From: DASSUW01 sp036520135
GTDB lineage: Bacteria > Actinomycetota > Thermoleophilia > Solirubrobacterales > Solirubrobacteraceae
Direction: 5' to 3'
Assembly: GCA_036520135.1 (NCBI GenBank)
Contig: DATDKF010000155.1
Coordinates: 1-13,016, forward strand
Length of the DNA: 13,016 nucleotides
Made by a program: the position numbers and the translations under genes
Shown here: positions 7,801 through 13,016 of the stretch, piece after piece
Numbering within the stretch: the stretch's first letter is position 1
How the letters are laid out: every line of letters begins with the position of its first letter
Notes under the pieces: generated by a model
What the model saw: only the letters and a program-made list of their open reading frames with translations
What the model was told of the DNA's origin: nothing
Databases searched by the model: none

Positions 7801-8107
7801 AGTCCGCTCGCGGTTCATCGACGAGATCCCGGAGGAGCTCACGGACCAGGCCGAGCGCGCGGCCGCCGGCCTACCGACCGGCCGCGTCGCGTCGTGGTCG
7901 GGCGCCGCGGCCGCTTCCGCGGAAGCGTCGGGGCGCGTCGACTCCGCCGGCCAGGTGTTCCGCACCGGCGACGACGTCGTGCACGCCCAGCTCGGCGACG
8001 GCGTCGTGATCGGCAACGAGCCGGGCGGCATCGTCGTGGTGCGGTTCGCCCAAGACGGCCGCGAGCGCAAGCTGATGGCCGACTACGCGCCGATCCGCCG
8101 CCGCTGA
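4835..8107 (+). CDS. UvrD/PcrA family SF1A DNA helicase, intein-containing precursor
   Basis: The 1090-residue precursor contains a 361-residue intein; removing it leaves 729 residues, normal for PcrA/UvrD. Motifs in order: Q motif LNEPQRDAV (14-22), Walker A AGAGSGKT (33-40), Ia ITFTNKAAQEM (64-74), motif II VDEYQDT (224-230), motif III VVGDDDQ (250-256) continuing after the intein as SIYSFRGAD (from 618), motif IV LEQNYRS, motif V TMHNAKGLEF and motif VI EERRLAYVGITRA. The C-terminus has a linker and a Tudor-like domain (GDDVVHAQLGDGVVIG to ADYAPIRRR), the part that binds RNA polymerase in PcrA/UvrD. It is an ATP-driven 3'-5' helicase for repair, recombination and transcription-replication conflicts. 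The ATG at 4835 gives the usual short N-terminus. Whether it is called PcrA or UvrD needs comparison with paralogues. Confidence 0.96.
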   Translation: MPDTAKIDALLEGLNEPQRDAVTHGEGPLLILAGAGSGKTRVLTHRIAYLLRTGQARADEILAITFTNKAAQEMRERVELLVGRATRAMWVMTFHSACARMLRADAHRLGYTRQFTIYDAADSRRLIKKCLDDLDIDVKRFTPRAMQSQISDAKNKLRSADDYRQLVGSFFEQTVADVYEHYEREIHRMNAMDFDDLLFRAVNLLELFQEVRDRYSAAFRWILVDEYQDTNHAQYRWLQLLASEHRNLAVVGDDDQCLIEGTPITMGDGSIKPIEAVQVGDEVLSCYGSGDFRPARVTRTHRGEEPLGIRIRTAGGRELVSTPEHTHFAGFRVGHTPPMHLTYLMEGEKGFRVGVTRTYEGRDKARSGLAVRSMQENADASWVVRIHDSDAEARASKAELSLTYGIPTLPFRARRRGAPNGLVGDQAMIDRVFERVESTAGGLELLEREGLDLDVPHYMPRSFEGRRRNVTLTLCGDRRGRTPMHGIAIGGRDEGARRALESVGLGVRPAKEGSQSWRYESVFKDWDDLMDVLRRIQTVLPVSVRCVARLGRRESGERNTLPFMPAGSVLPGMHVFLADGGYDLVESVERVELDRPVHDLNVESTHNFVADGVVTHNSIYSFRGADIQNILGFEEDFVDAHVVRLEQNYRSTQTILSAANAVVAHNRGRKTKALWTDIGEGDKIRVRELADEHAEARFVAADIERMVDEGVSRSEIAVFYRTNAQSRVLEDMLVRAQIGYQVIGGTKFYDRAEIKDAIAYLTFLVNPQDAGAFTRIANSPKRGLGQTSLSRVLSYADTMGIPVWDAAASPDDVTSLGTAAVKALHRFMSTMTRLKERAEDAPVGELLQETLNETGYLEALAAERTIEAQGRIENLEELVQVGREYDNTNPEGSLEEFLQQISLLADADTLRDDEGLVTLMTMHNAKGLEFPIVFMLGMEDGVFPHSRALDEGDVEEERRLAYVGITRAMRDLTLTSARRRNAFGANTYGVRSRFIDEIPEELTDQAERAAAGLPTGRVASWSGAAAASAEASGRVDSAGQVFRTGDDVVHAQLGDGVVIGNEPGGIVVVRFAQDGRERKLMADYAPIRRR
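5603..6685 (+). other. Intein in helicase motif III (361 residues, endonuclease-sized)
   Basis: The intein interrupts GDDDQ/SIYSFRGA exactly between Gln256 and the Ser that becomes +1. Block A begins with Cys1 (CLIEGTPITMGDG). Block B is ELVSTPEHTHF (62-72) with the TxxH signature at T66-H69. Block F is VHDLNVESTHNFVADG (341-356) and block G is VVTHN with His360-Asn361, followed by extein Ser. All class 1 splicing residues are present, so splicing should be active. A minimal Hint domain needs roughly 140 residues; here about 230 residues (73-305) sit between blocks B and F. That insert lacks a canonical LAGLIDADG, HNH or intact GIY-YIG motif. Its first part (TYLM 86-89, FRVGVT 95-100, EARASKAELS 136-145) resembles a GIY-YIG fold, and 215-280 resembles a degenerate LAGLIDADG repeat. 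Confidence 0.95.
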
Positions 8108-8159
8108 GCGGCGCCGCGAAGAGCGGTTAACCCTCCTGGTGGACCGCGGGGCCGGTGCG

Positions 8160-8165
8160 TAGGCT
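8160..8165 (+). promoter_or_regulatory. Candidate -10 box for the MFS-folD unit
   Basis: TAGGCT ends 8 nt before the ATG at 8174, again with no Shine-Dalgarno sequence, so the mRNA may be leaderless. No convincing -35 is seen at 17-18 nt. An 8-bp palindrome GGTTAACC lies upstream at 8125-8132, roughly 43 nt before the predicted start site, where an operator or activator site could be. The gap 8108-8173 holds nothing else. Confidence 0.4.
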
Positions 8166-8173
8166 CGGCGCGG

Positions 8174-9337
8174 ATGCGCCGGCTGGTCGCCTTCGTCTCG
8201 CTCGTCGTGTTCGTCGACACGATGTTCTACGCGGCCATCACGCCGCTGCTGCCGGAGCTGAGCGACCGCTTCGACCTCTCCAAGACCGCGGCCGGCGTCC
8301 TCGCGGCCGCCTACCCGGCCGGCACGTTCCTCGGGTCGATCCCCGGCGGCTGGATGGCGTCGCGGATCGGCACGCGGCCGACCGTGCTGTGCGGCCTCGG
8401 CATGCTCGTCGCGGCCAGCGTGACGTTCGCGTTCGCCGACAGCGTCGTGGTGCTCGACGTCGCGCGCTTCGCCCAGGGCCTCGGCGGCGCGGCGTCGTGG
8501 GCCGGCGCGTTCGGGTGGCTGATCGGCGCGGCGCCCCGCGAGCGGCGCGGCGAGATGATCGGCACCGCGCTCGCCGCCGCCGTCGGCGGCGCGCTGTTCG
8601 GGCCGGTGCTCGGCGCGGCGGCCGACGGGATCGGCCAGGCGCCGGTGTTCGGGGCTGTCGCCGCGGCCGGCGTGGCGATGATGGTGTGGGCCACGCGGAT
8701 GCCCGCCGCCCAGCCCGGCGCCGCGACCTCGTTCCGGCTGCTCGTCTCCTCGCTCGGCGACCGCCGGGTCGCCGCCGGGATGTGGCTCACCACGCTCCCC
8801 AGCGTCCTGTTCGGCACGGTCACCGTGCTCGGCCCGCTGCGGCTCGACGAGCTCGGCGCCGGCACGGCCGCGATCGCCGCCGCGTTCCTCGGCGGCGCCG
8901 CGCTCGAGGCGAGCCTGGCGCCGGTCATGGGCCGCCTGTCGGACCGCCGCGGCCGGCTCGTGCCGAGCGTGATCGGCGTCGGCGCCGGAGCGGTGACGAT
9001 GGCCATCCTGCCGTGGCCGTCGTCGGCCTGGGCGCTCGCGGTGCTGATCGTGCTCGCCGGCCCGGCGATCGGGATCCTCTACACGCCGGCGATGGCGATG
9101 CTCAGCGACGGCGCCGAGACGTTCGGCGTCGCCCAGGGGTTCGCGTTCGCGCTCGTCAACCTCGCGTGGGGGACCGGCCAGGCGATCGGCGACGCCGGCA
9201 GCGCGCGGCTGGCCGACGCCGCCGGCGACAAGGTGCCGTACCTGATCCTCGCGGTGATCAGCGCGGCCACGTTTGCCGTCCTGGCCCGCGAGCTCGTCCG
9301 CCGCTCGCCGGGGCGCCCGGTACCCTCACGGCCCTGA
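8174..9337 (+). CDS. MFS transporter, 12 predicted membrane helices
   Basis: This 387-residue integral membrane protein has regularly spaced hydrophobic segments consistent with 12 transmembrane helices. TM1 carries VFVDTMFYAAITPLLPEL (12-29), typical of drug:proton antiporter-like MFS proteins. The loop between TM2 and TM3 has a variant motif A, GGWMASRIGTRP (58-69), in which the usual Asp is Ser. The second half repeats it with the Asp kept, GRLSDRRGR (253-261). TM11 is near FALVNLAWGTGQAIGD. The substrate cannot be predicted; export of a small molecule is the usual role of this subgroup. The stop overlaps the folD start (TGATG, 9335-9339), so the two are probably co-transcribed, although their functional link is not evident. 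The start ATG has no ribosome-binding site but a TANNNT box 8 nt upstream. Confidence 0.9.
   Translation: MRRLVAFVSLVVFVDTMFYAAITPLLPELSDRFDLSKTAAGVLAAAYPAGTFLGSIPGGWMASRIGTRPTVLCGLGMLVAASVTFAFADSVVVLDVARFAQGLGGAASWAGAFGWLIGAAPRERRGEMIGTALAAAVGGALFGPVLGAAADGIGQAPVFGAVAAAGVAMMVWATRMPAAQPGAATSFRLLVSSLGDRRVAAGMWLTTLPSVLFGTVTVLGPLRLDELGAGTAAIAAAFLGGAALEASLAPVMGRLSDRRGRLVPSVIGVGAGAVTMAILPWPSSAWALAVLIVLAGPAIGILYTPAMAMLSDGAETFGVAQGFAFALVNLAWGTGQAIGDAGSARLADAAGDKVPYLILAVISAATFAVLARELVRRSPGRPVPSRP
9321..9326 (+). promoter_or_regulatory. Candidate internal -10 box for folD
   Basis: TACCCT lies 10 nt before the folD ATG at 9337, inside the last codons of the MFS gene. It is the same hexamer seen before the DUF1707 gene. 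It could give folD its own near-leaderless transcript besides read-through from the transporter gene. Because it sits in coding sequence (a Val-Pro-Ser stretch) it may be accidental. Confidence 0.3.
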
Positions 9338-10203
9338 TGGCGGCCGGGATCATCGACGGGAAGGCGATCGCGCAGCAGGTGCGCGCGGAGGTCGCCGAGG
9401 AGGTCGCCGCCTGGGTGCAGGCGGGCCACGACGCTCCCGGACTGGCGACCGTGCTGGTCGGCGACGATCCCGCCTCCGCGGTCTACATCGGCGGCAAGCA
9501 GAAGGCGTCGGCCGAGGTCGGCATCGAGGGGTTCGACCACCGCCTGCCCGCCGACACGCCCCACGACGACGTCGAGCGCCTGCTCGAGGAGCTCAACGAG
9601 GACCCGCGCGTGTCGGGCATCCTGCTCCAGTTGCCGACGCCGCCGCAGGTGGACGGCGGGGCGCTGACCGAGATCATCGACCCGGCGAAGGACGTCGACG
9701 GGCTGACCCCGATCTCGGCCGGGCTGCTGGCCAAGGGCCGCCCGGGCCTGCGGCCGTGCACGCCCGCGGGCGTGATGGAGCTGCTGCGCCGCCACGACGT
9801 CGCGCTCGAGGGCGCCGAGGCCGTCGTCGTCGGCCGCTCGGACCTCGTCGGCAAGCCGGTCTCGGCGCTGCTGCTGGCGGCCAACGCCACCGTGACGATG
9901 TGCCACTCGCGTACCCACGACCTCGCCGCGGTCTGCCGGCGGGCGGACGTCCTCGTCGCCGCGGTCGGCCGCCCCGAGCTCGTCAAGGGCGACTGGGTCA
10001 AGGACGGCGCCGTGGTGATCGACGTCGGCATCAACCGCACCGACGCGGGCCTGGTCGGCGACGTCGAGTTCGCCGCGGCCGCCGCCCGCGCGCGGCTGAT
10101 CACGCCCGTGCCCGGCGGCGTCGGCCCGATGACGATCGCGATGCTGCTGCGCAACACGCTGCACGCCGCGCGCGCCCAGGCCGGGGAGCCCGCTTGGCGC
10201 TGA
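9337..10203 (+). CDS. folD: FolD, methylenetetrahydrofolate dehydrogenase/cyclohydrolase
   Basis: This 288-residue cytoplasmic enzyme performs NADP-dependent oxidation of 5,10-methylene-THF and hydrolysis of methenyl-THF to 10-formyl-THF. The catalytic domain has VGDDPASAVYIGGKQKAS (41-58), with Tyr50 and Lys54, then GILLQLPTPPQ (94-104) with Gln98, and KDVDGL with Asp121. These positions coincide with the E. coli enzyme numbering. The NAD(P) domain has VVVGRSDLVGKPVSALL (about 156-172) and the tail carries PVPGGVGPMTIAMLL. The usual GRSN of the nucleotide loop is GRSD here, a mild variation. Length is normal. The ATG at 9337 overlaps the stop of the transporter gene. The stop codon at 10201-10203 lies in the left arm of a long inverted repeat, whose RNA hairpin could define the mRNA 3' end. 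Confidence 0.96.
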   Translation: MAAGIIDGKAIAQQVRAEVAEEVAAWVQAGHDAPGLATVLVGDDPASAVYIGGKQKASAEVGIEGFDHRLPADTPHDDVERLLEELNEDPRVSGILLQLPTPPQVDGGALTEIIDPAKDVDGLTPISAGLLAKGRPGLRPCTPAGVMELLRRHDVALEGAEAVVVGRSDLVGKPVSALLLAANATVTMCHSRTHDLAAVCRRADVLVAAVGRPELVKGDWVKDGAVVIDVGINRTDAGLVGDVEFAAAAARARLITPVPGGVGPMTIAMLLRNTLHAARAQAGEPAWR

Positions 10204-10365
10204 GCCTGGAACCACCGATTCTCGCGGCGTCTCGACACCGTGGCCGGCGCCCAGTGCCGATCGGCCGAGCGCCAAAGGGGCCACCCTGTGTTTGCTCGGC
10301 CAATCGGCCCTGGACGGCGCCCACGGCGCCGAGTCATCCACGATGATCGGCGGTTCCAGGCTGAG
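10200..10365. repeat. Long imperfect inverted repeat filling the folD-membrane protein gap
   Basis: The left arm (10200-10270) and the reverse complement of the right arm (10365-10294) align over 72 columns with 56 identities by hand count and one 1-nt gap; the central spacer is 23 nt. The outermost blocks (AGCCTGGAACC; CCGAT) and innermost block (GGCCGAGC) match best. A further GGCGC match extends the ends to about 10196 and 10369. The RNA could form one hairpin of about 70 pairs. Size, intergenic position and palindromic form resemble ERIC- or MITE-type elements, or a strong processing or termination structure. The right arm includes the first codons of the next gene. No target-site duplication was recognised. 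Confidence 0.8.
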
Positions 10366-10801
10366 GCGCCTGCGCGCCGGCGAGTGGCTCGCGGCCGCCG
10401 GCGGAGTCGCGATGATCGTCGCGCTCGCGCTGCCGTGGTACGACGTCGGCCCCGAGACGGCCACCGGCTTCGAGGCATTCACGGTCATCGACGTGCTGCT
10501 CGTGCTGCTGGCGCTGCTCGCGCTCGCGCTGCCGTTCCTGCAGGCCACCCGCGACAGCCCGGCGCTGCCGGTCGGCGCCGCCGTGCTCACCGCGGCGTTC
10601 GGGATCATCGGGATCCTGCTGGTGCTGTTCCGGCTGATCGACGACCCGTTCAGCGGCTCGTCGCTCGCAGTCGGCGCCTGGATCGGGCTCGCGGCGGCGG
10701 TCGCGATCGAGGCAGCAGGCTGGCTCTCGCTCGACAGCGAGTACGTCACCGGCCTGCCGCCCGACATCGAGCCCGAGCTGCGCGCTACGCCCGCGCCCTG
10801 A
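10343..10801 (+). CDS. Small membrane protein, four predicted helices, unknown function
   Basis: This is a 152-residue protein with hydrophobic segments at about 15-32, 48-68, 77-98 and 108-128. A short basic N-terminus (RLRRLR) and the motif GEWLAAAGGVA precede TM1, which ends LALPWYDVG. The second helix begins EAFTVIDVLLVLLALL. The C-terminal tail is acidic and Pro-rich. I recall proteins of this GEWLAA...LPWY...AF.VIDVLL type as recurrent hypothetical membrane proteins in Thermoleophilia, but no function is known to me. The ATG at 10343 is the best start, though it lies in the right arm of the inverted repeat and has neither a ribosome-binding site nor a TANNNT box. The conserved part begins only at about residue 10, so the true start could be slightly different. 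An upstream TTG at 10292 is less likely. Confidence 0.75.
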   Translation: MIGGSRLRRLRAGEWLAAAGGVAMIVALALPWYDVGPETATGFEAFTVIDVLLVLLALLALALPFLQATRDSPALPVGAAVLTAAFGIIGILLVLFRLIDDPFSGSSLAVGAWIGLAAAVAIEAAGWLSLDSEYVTGLPPDIEPELRATPAP

Positions 10802-10823
10802 GCGTCGGCGGCCGGGTCGCCCT

Positions 10824-10853
10824 GGCGGACCGTGGCGAACGCGTCCGCCACGG
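10824..10853 (+). promoter_or_regulatory. Two mutually exclusive hairpins between the membrane protein gene and gatC
   Basis: GGCGGAC (10824-10830) pairs with GTCCGCC (10843-10849), and CCGTGGCG (10830-10837) pairs with CGCCACGG (10846-10853). The 3' arms overlap, so only one stem can form at a time. No U-tract follows either. This could be a factor-independent terminator-like stop for the upstream gene or a simple attenuator. The remainder of the gap 10802-10957 shows only the gatC -10 box. Confidence 0.4.
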
Positions 10854-10942
10854 CCTGCAGATCCCCGCGCCGCCCGACGGACACCGGGCTCACGACGCCA
10901 GTCACGAGCGTCATCCTTCCACGTCGCCCGGCCGCGGCTTCG

Positions 10943-10948
10943 TAGAAT
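10943..10948 (+). promoter_or_regulatory. Candidate -10 box for gatCAB
   Basis: TAGAAT, the best -10 hexamer in the window, lies 9 nt before the gatC ATG at 10958. There is no Shine-Dalgarno sequence, so a leaderless or near-leaderless gatCAB mRNA is likely. No good -35 is seen at 17 nt; TTCCAC at 10917-10922 has a spacer of 20 nt. Confidence 0.5.
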
Positions 10949-10957
10949 CCGCGACCG

Positions 10958-11248
10958 ATGCTCAGCCGCGACCAGGTCCTGCACGTCGCCCGGCTGGCCC
11001 GTCTGGAGCTCACGGAGGAGGAGGTCGGGCGGTTCTCGGGCGAGCTGTCGAAGGTGCTCGACCACATCGAGAAGATCTCCGAGCTCGGCGACGTCGGGGG
11101 GGTCGAGCCGACCAGCCACGTGGTGCAGGTGGAGAACGTCCTGCGCGCCGACAAGCCGCGCCCGTCGCTGCCCGTCGAGGCCGCGCTGGAGAGCGCGCCC
11201 GACCCGGCGCCCGGCGGCTTCCGCGTCCCGAGCCCGGGAGCGGGATGA
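10958..11248 (+). CDS. gatC: GatC, Asp/Glu-tRNA amidotransferase subunit C
   Basis: GatC is the 96-residue small subunit of the GatCAB amidotransferase; it wraps around GatA and stabilises its contact with GatB. The N-terminus (LSRDQVLHVARLARLELTEE) and the stretch GELSKVLDHIEKISELGDV match GatC. They are followed by GVEPTSHVVQVENVLRADKP, the typical extended segment with the V..P and LR.D.P pattern. Length is normal for the family. It starts at ATG 10958, nine bases after TAGAAT, and its stop overlaps the gatA start (ATGA, 11245-11248). Gene order C-A-B with 4-nt overlaps points to one operon and stoichiometric translation. Confidence 0.95.
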   Translation: MLSRDQVLHVARLARLELTEEEVGRFSGELSKVLDHIEKISELGDVGGVEPTSHVVQVENVLRADKPRPSLPVEAALESAPDPAPGGFRVPSPGAG

Positions 11249-12663
11249 GCGAGATCCTCGACCTGACGGCGGCGCAGGCCGCCGAGCGCGTGCGCGCCGG
11301 CGACCTCGACAAGGGCGAGCTGTGGCGCTTTTACCGCGACCGCGCGCTCGCCGACGACCTCAACGCGTTCACCTGGGTGTGCGAGGAGGACGAGCCGCTG
11401 GCGATCGACGCGAGCGGGCCGCTCGGCGGCGTCCCGATCGGCATCAAGGACCTGTTCTGCACCAAGGGCGTGCCGTCGCAGGCCGGCTCGAGGATCCTCG
11501 AGGGCTACACGCCGCCGTACACCGCGACGTCGGTCGAGAAGCTGATGGACGCGGGCGCGCCGGTGCTCGCCAAGACCAACCAGGACGAGTTCGCGATGGG
11601 CTCGTCGACGGAGAACTCCGGCTACGGGCCGACGCTCAACCCGTGGGACCGCGCGCGCGTGCCCGGCGGGTCGTCGGGCGGCTCGGCCGCCGCGGTCGCG
11701 GCCGGCACCGTCCCGTGGGCGATCGGCACCGACACCGGCGGCTCGATCCGGCAGCCGGCCGCGCTGTGCGGGATCGTTGGGCTCAAGCCGACCTACGGGG
11801 CGATCTCACGTTACGGGATGATCGCCTTCGCGTCGTCGCTCGACCAGGCGGGGCCGTTCACGCGCGACACGACCGACGCCGCGCTGCTGCTGGCCGCGAT
11901 GGCCGGGCAGGACCACTGCGACTCGACGTCGCTCGGGCTGCCCGAGCCGGTAAGCGTGCCGACCGCCACCGACCTGAAGGGCATCCGCCTCGGCGTCCCG
12001 GAGGAGCTGACCGGCGAGGGCATCGAGCCGGGCGTGCTGGCCGCGTTCAACCAGACGCTCGACGTCGCGCGCGAGCTCGGCGCGAGCGTCGAGACGATGC
12101 ACCTGCCGCACTCGCCGCACGGCCTCGCCGCCTACTACCTGATCGCGCCGGCCGAGTGCTCGAGCAACCTCGCGCGCTACGACGGCGTCCGCTACGGCCT
12201 GCGCGTCGACGGCCGCGACCTGCTGTCGATGTACACGTCGACGCGCGAGCAGGGCTTCGGCGCCGAGGTCAAGCGACGCGTCCTCATCGGCACCTACGCG
12301 CTCTCGAGCGGCTACTACGACGCCTACTACGGCCGCGCCCAGAAGGTCCGCACGCTGATCGCCCAGGACTTCACGCGCGCCTGGGAGCAGTTCGACTTCG
12401 TGGTCACGCCGACGGCGCCCGGGGTGGCGTTCGAGCTCGGGGCCAAGACCGCCGACCCGCTCGCGATGTACCTCAACGACGCCTGCACGGTCCCGATGTC
12501 ACTGGCCGGCATACCGGCCATCTCGATCCCCAACGGCCTGTCCGACGGGCTGCCGGTCGGGTTCCAGCTCGCCGGCCCGGCGTTCAGCGAGAACCGCATC
12601 CTCGACGCCTCCTACGCGCTGGAGCAGGCGCTGGGATTCGACAACTCCGGAGCTCGGAAGTGA
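11245..12663 (+). CDS. gatA: GatA, glutamyl/aspartyl-tRNA amidotransferase subunit A
   Basis: This 472-residue amidase-signature enzyme liberates ammonia from glutamine for amidation of Glu-tRNA(Gln) and/or Asp-tRNA(Asn). The Ser-cisSer-Lys triad is visible: Lys68 in PIGIKDLFCTKG, cis-Ser143 in VPGGSSGGSAAA and nucleophile Ser167 in GTDTGGSIRQPA. Their spacing is the same as the S. aureus GatA triad (Lys79, Ser154, Ser178). Other family marks are AKTNQDEFAMGSSTENS (109-125), GLKPTYGAISRYG (179-191), SSLDQAGPFTRD and, near the C-terminus, GIPAISIPNG plus GLPVGFQLAG. Length is normal. The ATG at 11245 is preceded by GGGAGCGGG, a plausible ribosome-binding site in addition to coupling with gatC. 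Its stop overlaps the gatB GTG. Confidence 0.97.
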   Translation: MSEILDLTAAQAAERVRAGDLDKGELWRFYRDRALADDLNAFTWVCEEDEPLAIDASGPLGGVPIGIKDLFCTKGVPSQAGSRILEGYTPPYTATSVEKLMDAGAPVLAKTNQDEFAMGSSTENSGYGPTLNPWDRARVPGGSSGGSAAAVAAGTVPWAIGTDTGGSIRQPAALCGIVGLKPTYGAISRYGMIAFASSLDQAGPFTRDTTDAALLLAAMAGQDHCDSTSLGLPEPVSVPTATDLKGIRLGVPEELTGEGIEPGVLAAFNQTLDVARELGASVETMHLPHSPHGLAAYYLIAPAECSSNLARYDGVRYGLRVDGRDLLSMYTSTREQGFGAEVKRRVLIGTYALSSGYYDAYYGRAQKVRTLIAQDFTRAWEQFDFVVTPTAPGVAFELGAKTADPLAMYLNDACTVPMSLAGIPAISIPNGLSDGLPVGFQLAGPAFSENRILDASYALEQALGFDNSGARK

Positions 12664-13016
12664 CCGAGTACGAAGCCGTCATCGGCCTGGAGATCCATGT
12701 CCAGCTCAGCACGCGGACGAAGATGTTCTGCGGCTGCGAGCTGTCGTTCGGCGACCCGCCGAACACCCATACGTGCGAGGTCTGCCTCGCGTTGCCCGGC
12801 GCCCTGCCGGTGGTCAACGAGCAGGCGATCCACTACGGCCTGCTGATCGGGATGGCGCTCGGGTGCGAGCTGGCCCCGCGCTCGATCTTCCACCGCAAGA
12901 ACTACTTCTATCCCGACTCGCCGAAGGGCTACCAGATCTCCCAATACGACGAGCCCCTGTGCCGCGGCGGGCGGCTGGGCGACATCCGCATCCATCGCGT
13001 GCACCTCGAGGAGGAC
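12660..13016 (+). CDS. gatB: GatB, glutamyl/aspartyl-tRNA amidotransferase subunit B (5' part only)
   Basis: The first 119 residues of GatB are present, from GTG 12660 (GTGA overlap with the gatA stop) to the window end, with no stop codon reached. The kinase and tRNA-binding subunit activates the Glu/Asp carboxylate with ATP and accepts ammonia from GatA. Seen motifs are AVIGLEIHVQL (6-16), a zinc-binding set C24-x-C26 and C39-x2-C42 (MFCGC; THTCEVCLALPGALPVVN), and the strongly conserved RKNYFYPDSPKGYQISQYD (79-97), followed by HLEED at the edge. A full GatB has about 480 residues, so roughly three quarters lies outside the window. The zinc cysteines being intact supports a functional gene. 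Confidence 0.96.
   Translation, partial: MTEYEAVIGLEIHVQLSTRTKMFCGCELSFGDPPNTHTCEVCLALPGALPVVNEQAIHYGLLIGMALGCELAPRSIFHRKNYFYPDSPKGYQISQYDEPLCRGGRLGDIRIHRVHLEED

Noticed and set aside
8096..8120. GC-rich hairpin around the helicase stop codon (GCCGC-TGA-GCGGC) as a terminator
   Set aside because: The stem is only 5 bp, has no U-tract and such GC-rich inverted matches are frequent by chance in this composition.
10780..10914. A protein-like minus-strand frame from ATG 10914 reading MTLVTGVVSPVSVGRRGDLQ and onward
   Set aside because: It has no stop before running antisense through the whole membrane-protein gene, no recognisable domain, and GC-rich DNA gives long open shadow frames on the opposite strand. 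It would need expression evidence.
1..13016. CRISPR arrays, tRNA or rRNA genes, prophage genes, toxin-antitoxin or defence systems
   Set aside because: No regularly spaced direct repeats, no cloverleaf or rRNA-like stretches and no such protein motifs were seen on reading both strands.

Overview
The window is very GC-rich with almost exclusively G/C-ending codons. Genes inside operons are packed stop-on-start (ATGA, GTGA or TGATG overlaps), while genes at the head of transcription units lack Shine-Dalgarno sequences but carry TANNNT boxes 8-10 nt before the start codon. This, plus a small four-helix membrane protein of a type I associate with Thermoleophilia, suggests a high-GC actinobacterium, perhaps of the Solirubrobacterales. 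That placement is inference; no rRNA or other marker is present.

Layout. Positions 1-3225 (+): the 3' end of lutA, then complete lutB and lutC (iron-sulfur L-lactate oxidation complex), then an isocitrate lyase/PEP mutase-family enzyme, all overlapping by 4 nt. The last stop codon lies in a perfect 21-nt palindrome (3223-3243). Positions 3314-4788 (-): a DUF1707-type protein followed by a Qng1/DUF2419-type queuosine salvage nucleosidase, overlapping by 4 nt. Positions 4835-8107 (+): a UvrD/PcrA helicase interrupted in motif III by a 361-residue intein (5603-6685). Positions 8174-10203 (+): an MFS transporter overlapping folD. Positions 10200-10365: a long imperfect inverted repeat filling the gap between folD and a small membrane protein (10343-10801). 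Positions 10958-13016 (+): gatC, gatA and the start of gatB, cut off by the window end.

How the genes work together. LutABC oxidises lactate to pyruvate and the coupled lyase-family enzyme probably acts on a related 2-oxo or hydroxy acid. Qng1 frees queuine for tRNA modification. GatCAB makes Gln-tRNA(Gln) and/or Asn-tRNA(Asn) by transamidation. FolD supplies one-carbon folates. UvrD/PcrA must remove its intein before its ATPase can work.

Most notable are the intein, whose endonuclease-sized insert has no classical LAGLIDADG motif but shows GIY-YIG-like and degenerate LAGLIDADG-like segments; the ERIC/MITE-like inverted repeat after folD; and the recurrent leaderless-type promoter spacing.
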